Source: JBGRQA01 sp041725895
Lineage (GTDB): Bacteria > Bacteroidota > Bacteroidia > Bacteroidales > Marinifilaceae
Assembly (NCBI GenBank): GCA_041725895.1
Contig: JBGRQA010000038.1
Span: 1-52,406 of the forward strand
Direction of reading: 5' to 3'
Length of the DNA: 52,406 bases
The notes beneath the pieces are model-generated. The model saw only the letters and a program-made list of their open reading frames with translations. It was not told the origin of the DNA and searched no databases. Made by a program: the position numbers and the translations under genes. Shown here piece after piece: positions 33,654 through 41,356 of this stretch (position 1 is the stretch's first letter; the number at the start of each line of letters is the position of its first letter).

Positions 33654-34034
33654 TTATTCTGCTACCTCAACAATCACTTCGTCGCTGTGCCATAAGCCGT
33701 GCTTGGTACAGAAAGCAGTAGCTGTAAGTTTCATCTTTTTGGTAGGAACTACATAGAAATCTACTTCTACCTGGCTTGGGTTGCTACCCATTGCCCCTGC
33801 TGTAAAGTTGGTTTGAGCAAGCATTCTTTCACCATCCCAGATCTGAATCCAGGCAATGTAATGATCGAAATCATCAGGATGCAGGTACTCGTCTCCAACT
33901 TTTACCTTGATTGCGAATTTTTCACCTTTTTTAGCTTCCTTTTCGCAATGCACAAATGCAGAGTGACGGTCGATGTAATCTTTTTTAGCTTCGCCTGCGA
34001 TTTGAGTGATATCTTGGTAGGTATTAATCTTCAT
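33654..34034 (-). CDS. Superoxide reductase (desulfoferrodoxin/neelaredoxin type)
   Basis: Reduces superoxide to hydrogen peroxide without making oxygen, typical of anaerobes and microaerophiles. The 126-aa protein is the 1-iron class: the N-terminal desulforedoxin centre is absent. Fe ligands are visible as His in DRHSAFVHCEKEA, the two His of LHPDDFDHYIAWIQIW, and Cys and His of FCTKHGLWHSDEV. HPDDFDHYI is the hallmark. The stop of peroxiredoxin lies 62 bases upstream, so the two are likely co-transcribed: superoxide to peroxide here, then peroxide to water by the neighbour. Confidence 0.92.
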   Translation of the reverse strand: MKINTYQDITQIAGEAKKDYIDRHSAFVHCEKEAKKGEKFAIKVKVGDEYLHPDDFDHYIAWIQIWDGERMLAQTNFTAGAMGSNPSQVEVDFYVVPTKKMKLTATAFCTKHGLWHSDEVIVEVAE

Positions 34035-34096
34035 AATTATGATTTTTTGAGAGGTTTAAAATATGGATCAATTTCTTTTTGTACTATGTAATTCTA

Positions 34097-34729
34097 TTAG
34101 TTGTGGCTCAGGTAGTCAGCAACACCTTCGGCTGTCGCTTTCATAGCTTCTTTGCCTTTGTTCCAGTTGGCAGGACATACTTCTCCATTTTCTTCGAAAT
34201 GGTGCAGAGCATCTACCATACGGATGGCCTCGTCAACGTTACGTCCCAAAGGAAGGTCGTTGATTACGCTGTGACGTACCACACCTGCTTTGTCAATCAG
34301 GAACAAACCACGGTAAGCTACAGGAGCTCCGTTGCAGATTGCATTGCCTTCCTCGTCGTAATCGTACTCAGCAGCCAATACGCCAAAGTTTTCTGCAATG
34401 GTTTTGGAAAGGTCAGCTACCAATGGGTAGGTTACGCCTTTGATACCCCCTTTGTTCTTATCGGTATTCAACCATGCAAAGTGAGAGAAGGCAGAGTCGA
34501 TGGAACAACCTACAACTGCAACGTTTCTTGATTCAAATTCAGCAAGTTTTTCCTGGAAAGCCAAAAGTTCGGTAGGGCATACGAAGGTAAAGTCAAGTGG
34601 GTAGAAGAAGAATACAACTTCTTTTTTACCGATGAACTGCTCTAATGAGAAGTTGTCAACAATTTGGTTTCCGTTAATAACTGCGTCAGTTGTGAATGCA
34701 GGTGCTTTTTTTCCGATTAATGTTTTCAT
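34097..34729 (-). CDS. Typical 2-Cys peroxiredoxin (AhpC/Prx1)
   Basis: Thiol peroxidase removing H2O2 and organic peroxides. 210 aa. Peroxidatic Cys51 is in PLDFTFVCPTELLAF, the resolving Cys in GEVCPANWNKGKEA (about 185). The segments FSHFAWLNTDKNKGGI, YPLVADLSKTIAENFGVL and RGLFLIDKAGVVRHSVINDL are standard. The electron donor (AhpF or thioredoxin) is not in the window. It has the best promoter of the window (34782-34813) and is divergent from the Fur/PerR gene at 35001. Confidence 0.95.
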   Translation of the reverse strand: MKTLIGKKAPAFTTDAVINGNQIVDNFSLEQFIGKKEVVFFFYPLDFTFVCPTELLAFQEKLAEFESRNVAVVGCSIDSAFSHFAWLNTDKNKGGIKGVTYPLVADLSKTIAENFGVLAAEYDYDEEGNAICNGAPVAYRGLFLIDKAGVVRHSVINDLPLGRNVDEAIRMVDALHHFEENGEVCPANWNKGKEAMKATAEGVADYLSHN

Positions 34730-34781
34730 AGTAATTCTATTTATTTTTTTATGTTTCTATTCTGTGTTTTTGTAACGATTA

Positions 34782-34813
34782 CAAATGTAGAGTGCTTTTG
34801 ATATTCTGCCAAA
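34782..34813 (-). promoter_or_regulatory. Promoter of the peroxiredoxin gene (TTTG-N20-TACATTTG)
   Basis: On the minus strand TTTG (34810-34813) precedes TACATTTG (34782-34789) by 20 bases. It implies a leader of about 45 bases before the ATG at 34729. Confidence 0.75.
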
Positions 34814-34834
34814 TTATATTAATCAATAATATTT
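34811..34834. promoter_or_regulatory. Imperfect palindrome, candidate PerR operator
   Basis: The AT-rich 24-nt sequence AAATTATATTAATCAATAAT plus ATTT matches its own reverse complement in 9 of 12 base pairs. It overlaps the -33 element of the peroxiredoxin promoter and lies between peroxiredoxin and the divergent Fur/PerR gene, resembling the AT-rich inverted repeats bound by PerR. No binding evidence. Confidence 0.4.
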
Positions 34835-34964
34835 ATCTGCCGATTGATAAAACTAATGATGCGATGTAATTGGCTTGAGATTCAGTGTTGGTAGGTAGTC
34901 TGGCTTTCATCGCTTTTTTTTTGAACTCATATTGAAACAAAACTTAAGGTAAGAATTTTTTGTC

Positions 34965-34972
34965 TATTTTTG
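34965..34972 (+). promoter_or_regulatory. -7 promoter box TATTTTTG of the Fur/PerR gene
   Basis: TATTTTTG fits TAnnTTTG and ends 28 bases before the ATG at 35001. No clear -33 TTTG at the usual distance. Confidence 0.45.
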
Positions 34973-35000
34973 TAAGCGTTTCAAAAAAAATATTACCCGC

Positions 35001-35423
35001 ATGGTTGATGTAAATAGTGTAGAGCGATTCCTTCAGAATAATGATATACGGCCTTCGGCTCCACGAGTAAAAATCATGGAGTATCTTTTGGTGCACCGCA
35101 ATCATCCCACAGTCGATCAGATTTATTCCGATTTAAAGGACGAACTTACTTCCTTGTCTAAAACTACAGTGTACAATACGCTAAAGCTCTTTGTAGAGAG
35201 GGGGATAACCCTTCTCATAAATATTGAGGATAATGAAACCCGTTACGATGCCGATACTTCAGTGCACGGTCATTTTAAATGTCGTAGTTGTGGAGGAGTG
35301 TTCGATTTGTCTATTCGGTCAGATATGTTTCAACTGAGTGGAATAGAGAATTTCGAAGTGGAAGAGTACCATTTGTATCTGAAAGGTATTTGTAGAGTTT
35401 GTAAGGAGAGAGTTTGCTCCTAG
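35001..35423 (+). CDS. perR: Fur family transcriptional regulator, PerR-like
   Basis: A 140-aa metal-dependent repressor. The N-terminal winged helix is at about residues 5-80 (FLQNNDIRPSAPRVKIMEYL, HPTVDQIYSDLKDE, SLSKTTVYNTLKLF). The C-terminal dimerisation part has the structural zinc site CRSCGG and CRVCKERVC and a regulatory metal region VHGHFKC. Divergence from peroxiredoxin points to PerR rather than Fur or Zur, since PerR is oxidised by peroxide and then releases its peroxidase operon. The PerR identity is an inference from context; the family is certain. Confidence 0.85.
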   Translation: MVDVNSVERFLQNNDIRPSAPRVKIMEYLLVHRNHPTVDQIYSDLKDELTSLSKTTVYNTLKLFVERGITLLINIEDNETRYDADTSVHGHFKCRSCGGVFDLSIRSDMFQLSGIENFEVEEYHLYLKGICRVCKERVCS

Positions 35424-35592
35424 TTACGAAACACTAGTTGATGGCCTTAAATTTTATGGTGGATAGGGACCGGTATTGCCTGTTGGTTTTGAGTTCTTGG
35501 TTTAGCAATATATGTCAGAATGTATTCTGAATTCTTGTAGCTGCTATGGCAATATGGTGTGAAATTTGATACCAATTGTGTTTTTTTATGCT

Positions 35593-35600
35593 TAACTTTG
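35593..35600 (+). promoter_or_regulatory. -7 promoter box TAACTTTG of the ABM gene
   Basis: TAACTTTG fits TAnnTTTG, 36 bases before the ATG at 35637. A TTTG lies 24 bases upstream (35565-35568), slightly farther than usual. Confidence 0.45.
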
Positions 35601-35636
35601 GGTTTACAATTAGTAATATTGAGAAAAATTCTATCC

Positions 35637-35951
35637 ATGGAAATAAAAAAGAATGAATCCCAATTGGTGTGTATCGCCAAGTTTATCGCAAGGGATGGTG
35701 AAGTAGACCAATTGATACATAATTTGCACAGTTTGATTCCAATGACTATGCAGGAGGGAGCTTGCATTCGTTACGAATTGAATCAATGTATCGACAATCC
35801 CAATCGCATAACCTTTATTGAAAAATGGTACGATGAGAAAACTTTCAACGAGCATTGCAACAAGCCATATATCGTTGAGTTCTTTAATGATGGCAAACCA
35901 CACCATGTTGAGGAGTTTGAAGTGACTCTTCACAAAGAGTTGTTGCCATAA
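35637..35951 (+). CDS. Antibiotic biosynthesis monooxygenase (ABM) domain protein
   Basis: A 104-aa dimeric ferredoxin-like alpha/beta barrel protein of the ABM/YgiN type (putative quinol monooxygenase). I start at the ATG at 35637; the frame is open to 35559, but those residues look non-coding. Seen: VCIAKFIARDGEVDQLIHNL, GACIRYELNQCIDNPNRITF, IEKWYDEKTFNEHCNKPYIV. Members act on quinols or degrade small aromatics without a cofactor; substrate unknown. It is followed by a terminator. The redox context fits a quinone-related role, but that is inference. Confidence 0.8.
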   Translation: MEIKKNESQLVCIAKFIARDGEVDQLIHNLHSLIPMTMQEGACIRYELNQCIDNPNRITFIEKWYDEKTFNEHCNKPYIVEFFNDGKPHHVEEFEVTLHKELLP

Positions 35952-35975
35952 TATAGAATAGTAGGAAATTGAGTG

Positions 35976-36006
35976 AGGGATGTGGTTTTGCCATGTCCCT
36001 TTTTTG
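35976..36006 (+). terminator. Terminator after the ABM gene
   Basis: A 9-10-bp stem with two wobbles (GGGATGTGG/CCATGTCCC, 35977-35985 and 35991-35999), 5-nt loop and T-run 36000-36006. Confidence 0.7.
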
Positions 36007-36145
36007 TTTCGGTCAGGATATATCCAGATTATGTTCTATTACAATGGTGATAATGCTGTGTAGGCAATATCGATTCTCGGATGTGTTCTTTATCCAATGA
36101 ATAGAGTATCCGTAGCCCTGTAATTAGTTTGGTGCAGTATCGACA

Positions 36146-36192
36146 AATAAAAAGGGAAAGCTATTCTGTAATGATTGAAGCCCTCCCTTTTA
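36146..36192 (-). terminator. Possible terminator of the HU-like gene
   Basis: AAAAGGGAAAGC (from about 36150) and GCCCTCCCTTTT (about 36180-36191) form a stem with two mismatches; a T-rich run follows on the minus strand. Confidence 0.4.
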
Positions 36193-36214
36193 TGTAACAA
36201 TGCTTGTGTATGTA

Positions 36215-36592
36215 CTACCGAACTTTTTCGTATTCCACATTTTTCATTTCCTTTTTAACGCTGACCCCCGGGGCGAAATTTATTTTGTTGCCCTTGATGA
36301 GATCTTTCTTGAATTCCTCTTCTGTATCGGCCCCGGAACTCCGGATGTTGACGCTTAGGCGGCCAAAGTCGCCCAATTCAATGGTCTGGCCTTTTTTCAA
36401 GAACTCAGGCAATACCCTTACAAAGGCAAGTAGCACCGATTCTGTATCCAATTCGTTCACCGGAGAGACATCAGAAATACGCTTGGCGATTTCCTGAATG
36501 TCTGCCTTTTTTGGGCGAACGATGGTTGCATAATACTTGCTAGGCTCTTCAGGTTTTCCTGGAATTGGCCTTGTAATAAGCTTATAATCCAT
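36215..36592 (-). CDS. HU/IHF-family (DNABII) DNA-binding protein, Bacteroidota type
   Basis: A 125-aa nucleoid protein relative. The N-terminus has an extra strand (MDYKLITRPIPGKPEEPSKY) that is typical of the HU-like paralogs of Bacteroidota, which lack the canonical HU start. The DNABII core follows: IQEIAKRISDVSPVNELDT, VLPEFLKKGQTIELGDFGRL, SVNIRSSGADTEEEF and INFAPGVSVKKEMKN. GDFGRL with the arm region and INFAPG are family hallmarks. It likely bends and packages DNA. A 22-bp tandem repeat lies 139 bases upstream of its ATG. Single gene. Confidence 0.9.
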   Translation of the reverse strand: MDYKLITRPIPGKPEEPSKYYATIVRPKKADIQEIAKRISDVSPVNELDTESVLLAFVRVLPEFLKKGQTIELGDFGRLSVNIRSSGADTEEEFKKDLIKGNKINFAPGVSVKKEMKNVEYEKVR

Positions 36593-36730
36593 ATATCTGT
36601 CTTTTAAGTTAATAATAAAAAAGTTACGTAATTTTCAATTAATTAGTATAATTTTTTTATTAAAAAAATTTCTCCTATTTTTTAGCAACCAGATTTCTCC
36701 GATATTTTTTGGTATTATGAGGTGTCGATT

Positions 36731-36840
36731 TTTATATACTGATGAACTTCAATTTACATACTGATGATTTTTGATTTATATACCGATGAATTTTGGTTTA
36801 TATACTGATGGTTTTTCATTTACATACTGATGATTTTTTT
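36731..36840. repeat. Tandem 22-bp repeat, five copies, upstream of the HU-like gene
   Basis: Units at 36731, 36753, 36775, 36797 and 36819. Consensus: TTTATATACTGATGATTTTT plus two variable bases; TATACTGATG is near-invariant. The period of 22 is about two DNA turns, so the conserved core faces the same side each time. There are no spacers, so it is not CRISPR. Confidence 0.85.
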
Positions 36841-37444
36841 GCCTTCTGAAAGCAAGGCTGGCCAAGCGTTTTAGAATGCGATTTTTTCCCATAAGAGGCA
36901 TTTCGAAGAGGAAAAAGCTCCAAAATGATGATTCAGGGCCATAATTTTAGGCTGTTTGGGATGGTGGAAGGTTTTTAGTCTCCTTATTTATAATGTGTTG
37001 CTTTCTGTTTGTTGTTAAGTAGAAGGTCAAATTGCCGAGCCTACCTTGCTTTTCCCGCTACTGAGCTTAATGTTTGGATAATATATTTCAAAACAATGTT
37101 TTATTTTACTTAAAAGTTTAATTCCTTTTGTATTTTAGTAGAGGTTGAGACAGGAACAATCAATTTTCACAAAACCTTAATTGATCTTACAGTTTGACTG
37201 CTATTTTAATTGGCCTTTTATCATTTTTTGAAAGCAGAATGTGTAAATCCGGTGGACGCTTTGAAATGAAAAAAGAGGGTTGAACTTATGTAGGAATTTA
37301 CAACGTTACTGTACGATAATCCAACAACTTTTGTTCAGTAGATTTGTGTAGGTTGCAGAAATACAATAGGTTGTGTTTTTGGCATAATTATGGTTACTGT
37401 CAGTGATGATAAACAATTCAAAAAAAGCTAATAAAACCATTTGT
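36841..37444. other. 600-bp AT-rich gene-free stretch
   Basis: No gene, RNA or clear terminator seen. It separates the HU-like gene (-) from the FtsX-type permease (+) and presumably holds the promoter of the latter. Confidence 0.4.
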
Positions 37445-39802
37445 ATGCTAAAGAATAATTTAAAAATAATCCTTCGTCAGTTTTGGAAAAACAGGCTTAA
37501 TAGTTCCATTAGTGTTATTGGACTGGGGCTGGGGCTTGCCTTTTCGTTGATCGTATTTATGTATGTACAGCACGAGTATTCCTACGATAAACACTTCAAG
37601 GATGGAAAGAAGATGTATCGGGTATACATAAATAACAGTGTTATGCAATGGGCTCGAAGCTTGATGGTAATAGGAGATGAGCTGGTGGATCGTTCGCCTT
37701 ATGTGGATCAGGCTACATCTTTTCAATATTCACGTAATGGAACTTTGCGAAAGGAGCAGGACCAGTCGATTGTTTTGGCACAGCATATTATGGCCGTAGA
37801 CAGCAACTTTATGGATTTTTTCGGTTTGGAATTGATTACGGGAAACCGAAATGCTATGAAGAAACCCAATATGGCTTTTGTTACTGAAGAAATTGCAAAG
37901 AAATATTTTGGTCGGGAAAATCCGGTTGGAAAAATTCTGGATATTGAAAGTATGCAGTACCATGATGAAATGGGAGAATATACCATTGCGGGGATAGTTA
38001 AGGAATTGCCATCCAATACCCATTTTCGGTACAATATATTGCTGTCGCAAAAAGGAGATTTGGAAGCAAGCATAAAACAGCTAAAAAGAAGAAAAGCTTT
38101 CGGGGCCTATACTTATATCAAGGTCAATTCGGCGAATCAACTCCCTCAGATTAAAACCGAAATTGGTACCATTCTTGGTGACAAATTGGGAAACTTACCG
38201 GGCCCGCCAGCTGCAGCATTGACTCATGATTTGCAGGCAGTGAGTGATATTCATCTGAATTCGAATCTGGCACATGAATTGAAGCCTACCAGTTCGGCGA
38301 GTCATCTACTATTAATATTGTCTGTAGGCTTTGTCGTTTTGTTGGTCAGCTTGCTAAATTTTGTGATACTTCATAGTTCACAGATCCTGAAGCGAGGAAA
38401 GGAGATCGCATTGAAGCGTATTTCGGGGGCCAATGGTCTTTCGTTATTCAGCTATTTTGGTTTGGAATCCTTATTCTACAGCTTTTTGTCGCTTCAATTG
38501 GCCTTTATTATTATTGAAGCGGCACGACCTTATTTGGTGAAGATTATCCAGGTCGAGGTTCCCTTTCTTTTCTATGAGTCATCTTCTATACTTACTATTT
38601 TAGGCCTTTTGATTGTTAGTGTGCTTGTTTTTAATCTTTCGGCAATTCTATTGGTACGGAAGCTGAATTTGCCGGATACTCTGAAATTGGGTATCGTTGG
38701 AAATGGAAAAGGCGATGTTTTACGAAAGATTCTGACTATCCTTCAATTTACCGGTGCTATTGCTTTGCTGGTATTTTCCTTTATTATTAACCGACAGTTG
38801 GATTACATTCAGTCGAAGGATTTGGGATTTGAAAAGAACAATGTACTGGTGCTGAAGAATCCTAATCGCAGGGTAACGCAGAATTCCTTAAAGCAAGAGC
38901 TTCTGAAGCTTCCAGGTGTTAAAGGAGTGACCCGCTGTAATCAATACCCCGGTTATCCCATGAATCCGGCCAGTATTCCATTGCCTAATGAGGATTCCTT
39001 TGCGACGAAACAAACGGCAGGGGACAGGGATTTTGTCCGAACCATGGGGATAGAGCTGAAGGAAATTTGGAGCGATACTATCAGTAATTACATTCTCATA
39101 AATGAGTGCATGAGTTCAAAAATGAAGGAGGCTTACGGGGATAATTGGAAAAAGGCACTTGATCCATTTATTCCAGCAGGAATTATTAAGGATTTCCATA
39201 TCACTTCTCTGCATTCCAAATTGGAGCCTTTCTTTCTTAATGTTCTAACCGATGAGGATCGAGCCTTCCGATTCATGCTTGTTTCTTTTGAGAATAGAAA
39301 TGTTGAAGAAACAATAGGAGCCATTCGGAATGTTTGGAGCAGTCATCACCCGGATAAACTTTTCGATTATCTGTTTGTTGATGATGTTCTGGCTCAGCAA
39401 TACAAGGTTGAAAAGCAATCCATTCAAATCATTAACATTATTCTTGTTGTGATACTTATCATTATCGGAATGGGCTTACTGGGTACTGTAACTATCATGA
39501 TGAAAAACCGTCAGAAGGAAATTGGTATTCGCAAGGTACTGGGGGCCTCGGAGAATTCATTGCTGATTAGTCAAATCAGGAGAGTATCTATTATTATTTT
39601 GGTTGCTATAGGAATTGCCAGTCCAGTTACCTTGGTCTTAGGCAATCGATGGTTGATGAATTTCCAATACAAAACAGAAATGGAGGTATGGCCTTTTGTG
39701 CTTGCCAGTGCAATAGTGTTGCTCTTTTCGTGGAGTATAGTTATCTGGAAAGTAAGGGGGGCCGTGAAAGTGAATCCTGTTGAATGTTTGAAGTATGAGT
39801 GA
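37445..39802 (+). CDS. FtsX-like (MacB-type) ABC transporter permease
   Basis: A large permease, about 785 aa from the ATG at 37445 (an ATG at 37406 would add 13 residues; the family starts MLKNNLKIILRQFWKNRLNS). The first membrane segment (SISVIGLGLGLAFSLIVFMYV) is followed by a periplasmic MacB_PCD-type domain (YSYDKHFKDGKKMYRVY...). Two FtsX membrane blocks follow (about 285-435 and 665-785), each with several segments; KEIALKRISGANGLSL and KEIGIRKVLGASENSL are the two conserved cytoplasmic coupling motifs. No ABC ATPase gene lies beside it, so it is an orphan half and must pair with one encoded elsewhere. Cargo unknown. Confidence 0.88.
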   Translation: MLKNNLKIILRQFWKNRLNSSISVIGLGLGLAFSLIVFMYVQHEYSYDKHFKDGKKMYRVYINNSVMQWARSLMVIGDELVDRSPYVDQATSFQYSRNGTLRKEQDQSIVLAQHIMAVDSNFMDFFGLELITGNRNAMKKPNMAFVTEEIAKKYFGRENPVGKILDIESMQYHDEMGEYTIAGIVKELPSNTHFRYNILLSQKGDLEASIKQLKRRKAFGAYTYIKVNSANQLPQIKTEIGTILGDKLGNLPGPPAAALTHDLQAVSDIHLNSNLAHELKPTSSASHLLLILSVGFVVLLVSLLNFVILHSSQILKRGKEIALKRISGANGLSLFSYFGLESLFYSFLSLQLAFIIIEAARPYLVKIIQVEVPFLFYESSSILTILGLLIVSVLVFNLSAILLVRKLNLPDTLKLGIVGNGKGDVLRKILTILQFTGAIALLVFSFIINRQLDYIQSKDLGFEKNNVLVLKNPNRRVTQNSLKQELLKLPGVKGVTRCNQYPGYPMNPASIPLPNEDSFATKQTAGDRDFVRTMGIELKEIWSDTISNYILINECMSSKMKEAYGDNWKKALDPFIPAGIIKDFHITSLHSKLEPFFLNVLTDEDRAFRFMLVSFENRNVEETIGAIRNVWSSHHPDKLFDYLFVDDVLAQQYKVEKQSIQIINIILVVILIIIGMGLLGTVTIMMKNRQKEIGIRKVLGASENSLLISQIRRVSIIILVAIGIASPVTLVLGNRWLMNFQYKTEMEVWPFVLASAIVLLFSWSIVIWKVRGAVKVNPVECLKYE

Positions 39803-40076
39803 GAAATGTGTTTTCAGTTTGGTAAATCATTTTTTAAATATTAGTACTTATCTAATACGGACAAGAATTAGTTGATTTGGAACTGATCTTTACTGATTGT
39901 GATAATAAAACAGACCTGTAGTTTTGCTGTTCTCAGTTAAAATGGATGTTTAAGTTTTTCCTGTGTGTTTTGTAATATGAAGTCGTTTCTATGAGCTTAT
40001 GGGGGTGGGAGTTAGTCCTATGATGAAAAAAAGTAGGAATTTCTTCAGAAAAACTAGAATATGAAATAAATAACAT
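39803..40076. other. Gene-free stretch before the cold shock gene
   Basis: About 275 bp with no gene seen; it leads into the promoter of the cold shock gene. Confidence 0.4.
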
Positions 40077-40084
40077 TATCTTTG
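40077..40084 (+). promoter_or_regulatory. -7 promoter box TATCTTTG of the cold shock gene
   Basis: TATCTTTG fits TAnnTTTG, 27 bases before the ATG at 40112. No good -33 element. The leader would be short, unlike the long cold-responsive leaders of E. coli cspA. Confidence 0.45.
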
Positions 40085-40111
40085 AGACTTAAATTATTTT
40101 TATACAATACA

Positions 40112-40303
40112 ATGAAAAACGGAACAGTAAAATTCTTCAATGAATCTAAAGGATTTGGATTCATCATCGATGAGGAAACAAAAAAAGAGTACTTCGTACA
40201 CGTATCTGGTTTAATTGACGAAATTAACGAAGGTGACACCGTAGAATACGAACTGACTGAAGGTAGAAAAGGACTAAACGCAGTAAATGTTAAAGTAATT
40301 TAA
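40112..40303 (+). CDS. csp: Cold shock domain protein
   Basis: A 63-aa single cold shock domain protein. I start at the ATG at 40112 because the family begins MKNGTVKFFNESKGFGFI; an in-frame start at 40082 adds 10 unrelated residues. The two RNA-binding motifs are visible as KGFGFI and EYFVHVSGL (RNP1 and RNP2 equivalents). It binds single-stranded RNA as a chaperone. A strong terminator follows. Codons are rich in preferred forms (gaa, gta, aaa). Confidence 0.95.
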   Translation: MKNGTVKFFNESKGFGFIIDEETKKEYFVHVSGLIDEINEGDTVEYELTEGRKGLNAVNVKVI

Positions 40304-40333
40304 TATTTGTTCTTTAACTTTTTTATTATAAGA

Positions 40334-40362
40334 AAAACCTGCCTCTTGGCAGGTTTTTTTTT
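40334..40362 (+). terminator. Terminator of the cold shock gene
   Basis: A perfect 10-bp stem AAAACCTGCC/GGCAGGTTTT (40334-40343, 40348-40357), TCTT loop and a T-run to 40362. Confidence 0.9.
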
Positions 40363-40478
40363 GCTCTATATGTAATATCAATACTTTGTCGCGACTTTAA
40401 GATTTGCTGTTTTGTATTGTTCATAAAACCATAATTGTTAATTTAGGGGTGAAAAACCACTAATCTACAATTAACACA

Positions 40479-41270
40479 ATGTCAATCTCATTTAAACGAT
40501 TCTTTAGAAGTGAAAAGCTATTTGATGTACTGCTCATTTTCCTGGGCATTACACTATCAATGCAATTTGATAACTGGAACGATGAAAGAAAATTAAGGAA
40601 GAAGGAAACGGCCATTCTCTCCTCTCTTTATGCAGATGTAGTGGCTGATTCTGTCCGTTTAGTTCAGGTGATTAATGGATTTGATAAATACTATGTGAAG
40701 CCTCTCACCCTATTGGATAGTTGCCTACAATCTACTAAAGCTGTTGATCTTACCCAATTGCATAGACCACTGAAAATTACGATGGGCTCTTCCTTTATGG
40801 ATAATAATAAGGGGGCCTATGAATGCTTTAAATATGAAGGGGTGGCTTTGGTTAAAAATAGTCGCTTGAAGGTGAAATTGTTCGATTACTATGAGGATCG
40901 TTTGTCCTGGTTAGATAATTATCAGAAATTACGAGGCGATTTTCAAAATAATTTCATTTTTCCCGTTGCTCTTAAGTATGGTGACAGTACATTGTGTTTG
41001 GATAAAGCAAGTTATCTTCAATTGAGGCGGGATGCTTATTCCTGTTCTCTCCTTTCAAAATGGAAGGCGATATATGCGAGCAATAGGGAAGAGCATCAAA
41101 AAATATTGCCGATACTGTTGGATCTGAAACATGAACTGGAAAAGGAGCTTCGGCAAAAAGGAAAGGATCCTCATAGAGTTTTGGTAGAGAGTGATGTACT
41201 GCTAAATGAGAACGTGGAGCAAAGCGCAAAGAAAAAAGAGGTGTTAGCAAACCAGGCAAAGAGGAAGTAA
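40479..41270 (+). CDS. DUF6090 family membrane protein
   Basis: A 263-aa protein with one N-terminal membrane segment followed by the DUF6090 signature (LFDVLLIFLGITLSMQFDNW then NDERKLRKKE). The rest is helical and soluble (YADVVADSVRLVQVINGFDK...), with a lysine-rich C-terminus (KKKEVLANQAKRK). The family is common in Bacteroidota and has no known function. Single gene, convergent with the UvrD-like helicase. Confidence 0.8.
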   Translation: MSISFKRFFRSEKLFDVLLIFLGITLSMQFDNWNDERKLRKKETAILSSLYADVVADSVRLVQVINGFDKYYVKPLTLLDSCLQSTKAVDLTQLHRPLKITMGSSFMDNNKGAYECFKYEGVALVKNSRLKVKLFDYYEDRLSWLDNYQKLRGDFQNNFIFPVALKYGDSTLCLDKASYLQLRRDAYSCSLLSKWKAIYASNREEHQKILPILLDLKHELEKELRQKGKDPHRVLVESDVLLNENVEQSAKKKEVLANQAKRK

Positions 41271-41356
41271 TCAAATTCCCTTCACCGGTTTTCTATTTAA
41301 ACCTTGTTTGAATAGGTTTATGCGTGTTGATTGTAAACTCAGCCAGGGAATCGAAG

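Noticed and set aside
36731..36840. Possible CRISPR array or iteron origin
   Set aside because: The units abut with no spacers, and no replication initiator gene is near; kept only as a tandem repeat.
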